This document shows, in pieces, positions 4,093-5,629 of a DNA stretch of 5,629 bases (position 1 is its first letter; each line of letters opens with the position of its first letter). This stretch comes from Leucobacter sp. UBA1945. Its GTDB lineage: Bacteria; Actinomycetota; Actinomycetes; Actinomycetales; Microbacteriaceae. A program made the translations under genes and the position numbers. The stretch lies in contig DDEV01000115.1 of the NCBI GenBank assembly GCA_002336855.1, positions 1 through 5,629 on the forward strand, given 5' to 3'. The notes below the pieces were generated by a model that worked only from the letters and a program-made list of their open reading frames with translations, did no database searches and was not told where the DNA came from.

Positions 4093-5629
4093 GTGCACCT
4101 CAAAAGCCTGACCCTCAAGGGGTTCAAGAGCTTCGCCCAACCGACGGTGTTTCAGTTCGAGCCCGGGGTCACCGCGATCGTCGGCCCCAACGGCTCTGGC
4201 AAGTCGAACGTTGTCGACGCGCTCGCCTGGGTCATGGGCGAGCAGGGGGCGAAGACCCTGCGCGGTGGCAAGATGGAAGACGTCATCTTCGCCGGTACCT
4301 CGACTCGCGGCCCGCTCGGCCGCGCCGAAGTGAAGCTCACGATCGACAACAGCGACGGCGCGCTGCCGATCGAATACAGCGAGGTCACGATCAGCCGCAC
4401 GCTGTTTCGCAACGGCGCGAGCGAATATGCGATCAACGGCGAGAGCTGCCGGCTGCTCGACGTGCAGGAGCTGCTGAGCGACTCGGGCCTCGGCCGCGAG
4501 ATGCACGTGATCGTTGGGCAGGGCCAGCTCGACGCCGTGCTGCGCGCGACCCCCGAAGACCGCCGCGGTTTCATCGAAGAGGCCGCTGGCATCTTGAAGC
4601 ATCGCCGCCGCAAGGAGCGCACGCTGCGCAAGCTCGACGCGATGGAGACGAACCTCACGAGGTTGAACGACCTGGCCGGCGAGATTCGTCGCCAGCTGAA
4701 GCCGCTCGGTCGCCAGGCTGAGGTAGCAAAGCAGGCGCAAGGGATCGCAGCCGAAGTTCGAGATGCCAAAGCCAGGCTGCTCGCAGACGATGTGGCGAGG
4801 CTGCGTGCAGAGCTCGACGAGCTCTCGAAAGATGAGGCCGAGCGCCACAGCGAACGCATCGTGCTGCAGGAGCAGCTCGAGCAGAAGCAGTTGCGCATCG
4901 GTCGGCTCGAGCAGGATCAGCAGAGCGACGAGCTCGACGCCGCGCGGCGCGTCACGATCGCGCTCGAGTCGTCGCAGAGCAGACTGCGCGGGCTGCTCTC
5001 ACAAACGCAGCAGCGGCTGACCTTTCTCGCAACGCAGGCGGAGGCGCCCGAGCAGCTGAACCGACTGAGCCGAACCTCGGTCGACGAGGCGAAAGCTGAG
5101 GCGGCTCGGCTGACCGAGCTGATTCCGGCGATCGAGCGCAGCTGGCAAGAAGCCGGCGACAGTACCCGAAAGGCCCAGCAGGCGCTCGACGCGATCGACG
5201 AGCACATCGCGGCGCAGAGCGCGCTCGTCTCGAAGCACGATCTCGAGCTCTCGAAGCTTCGCGGGCTTGCGCAGACGGCTGAGCAGAAACGGGCAACCGT
5301 GGCGCAGGAGGTCGAGCGACGCCGGGTTGCGGCATCGCAGGCCGAGCAGCGCGCGGCCGACGCGCAGCGCGACCTCGATGAGTACCTGCGCGGCCTCGAC
5401 GAGAGCGAGGCTCCCGAGTCTGGCCTCGATGACGCCTACCGCGCGGCGCAAGACGCGCAGAGCGAGGCAGAGAAAGCACGCGACGAACTGCGCGACAGCC
5501 TGCACACGATGGAGCAGGAGCGAGCGGGCCTCGATGCTCGGGTCGGTGCGCTCGCGCGCATGCTCGACGAGCGCGACGCCTCGGGCGCGCTGCTGGCCGA
5601 GGCGCCCGCCGGGGTTGCTGGCCGGGTCG
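4093..5629 (+). CDS. smc: Chromosome segregation ATPase SMC, N-terminal part (3' end outside window)
   Basis: The first 512 codons of an SMC protein (usual length about 1180 aa) are open without a stop to the right edge. SMC dimers with ScpA/ScpB organise and segregate the chromosome. The N-terminal ATPase half is complete: LTLKGFKSFA (6-15), Walker A GPNGSGKS (31-38), the R-loop region LRGGKMEDVIFAGT (56-69) and VIVGQGQLDAVL (139-150), with Q143 in the Q-loop position. The conserved PEDRRGFIEEAAGILKHRRRKE (154-175) leads into the first coiled-coil arm. Residues 176 to about 495 are Glu/Gln/Arg/Ala-rich heptad sequence, interrupted near 395-440 by proline/glycine-containing turns. The final residues, from SGALLAEAPAGVAGRV, look like entry into the hinge. 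The hinge, second arm, signature motif and Walker B are beyond the window. GTG 4093 is preceded by GAAGGAGG. In many actinobacteria rnc and mutM lie just upstream and ftsY downstream; here the upstream genes are not rnc/mutM. Confidence 0.97.
   Translation, partial: MHLKSLTLKGFKSFAQPTVFQFEPGVTAIVGPNGSGKSNVVDALAWVMGEQGAKTLRGGKMEDVIFAGTSTRGPLGRAEVKLTIDNSDGALPIEYSEVTISRTLFRNGASEYAINGESCRLLDVQELLSDSGLGREMHVIVGQGQLDAVLRATPEDRRGFIEEAAGILKHRRRKERTLRKLDAMETNLTRLNDLAGEIRRQLKPLGRQAEVAKQAQGIAAEVRDAKARLLADDVARLRAELDELSKDEAERHSERIVLQEQLEQKQLRIGRLEQDQQSDELDAARRVTIALESSQSRLRGLLSQTQQRLTFLATQAEAPEQLNRLSRTSVDEAKAEAARLTELIPAIERSWQEAGDSTRKAQQALDAIDEHIAAQSALVSKHDLELSKLRGLAQTAEQKRATVAQEVERRRVAASQAEQRAADAQRDLDEYLRGLDESEAPESGLDDAYRAAQDAQSEAEKARDELRDSLHTMEQERAGLDARVGALARMLDERDASGALLAEAPAGVAGRV

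Noticed and set aside
3616..4848. Long open frame on the minus strand across the small membrane protein and the smc start (410 codons)
   Set aside because: It overlaps the conserved SMC ATPase region and the PF04020-type gene. Its product is an Arg/Ala/Glu/Leu-rich antisense artefact.
4861..5520. Repeated CTCGAG/GAGCAG words in the smc coiled coil
   Set aside because: They come from Leu-Glu and Glu-Gln codon pairs in heptad-rich sequence and show no regular DNA repeat unit.

Overview
The window is ordinary chromosomal DNA from a high-GC Gram-positive bacterium. The organism is most likely an actinobacterium of the Microbacteriaceae type. This is inferred from roughly two-thirds GC, strong use of G/C-ending codons (CTC, GAG, TCG), GTG starts, AGGAGG-type ribosome sites, a GuaB1-type protein, and the actinobacterial character of the threonine synthase and SMC N-termini. 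No sequence search was possible, so the genus is not assigned.

All six supported genes lie on the + strand. From left to right: (1) the last 69 codons of a guaB1-family IMPDH-related gene, ending at 210; (2) a short spacer with an imperfect hairpin; (3) thrC, threonine synthase, with a preferred start at GTG 279; (4) 45 bases later, an AI-2E/PerM-family membrane transporter (1752-2927); (5) a YbaK/EbsC-family protein whose GTG start overlaps the transporter stop (TAGTG); (6) an 89-base spacer with a candidate -10 and a small hairpin, then a four-helix membrane protein of the PF04020 ('phage holin 4_2') type; (7) a 117-base spacer with a candidate -10 overlapped by a perfect 7-bp palindrome, then the N-terminal 512 codons of smc, which runs off the right edge.

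The layout suggests three transcription groups: thrC, transporter and ybaK-like as a probable operon; the small membrane protein, probably with its own promoter; and smc with its own promoter. The products are mostly housekeeping: purine salvage, threonine synthesis, tRNA-deacylase-like quality control and chromosome organisation. They do not form one evident pathway.

I found no mobile element, CRISPR array, tRNA/rRNA, phage module or toxin-antitoxin pair. I also found no previously undescribed system. The items most worth a second look are the palindrome over the smc promoter region, the lack of the usual catalytic-position lysine in the YbaK-like protein, and a hand-counted depletion of GGAC/GTCC words with matching codon-pair choices. 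No stretch longer than 300 bases lacks a gene.
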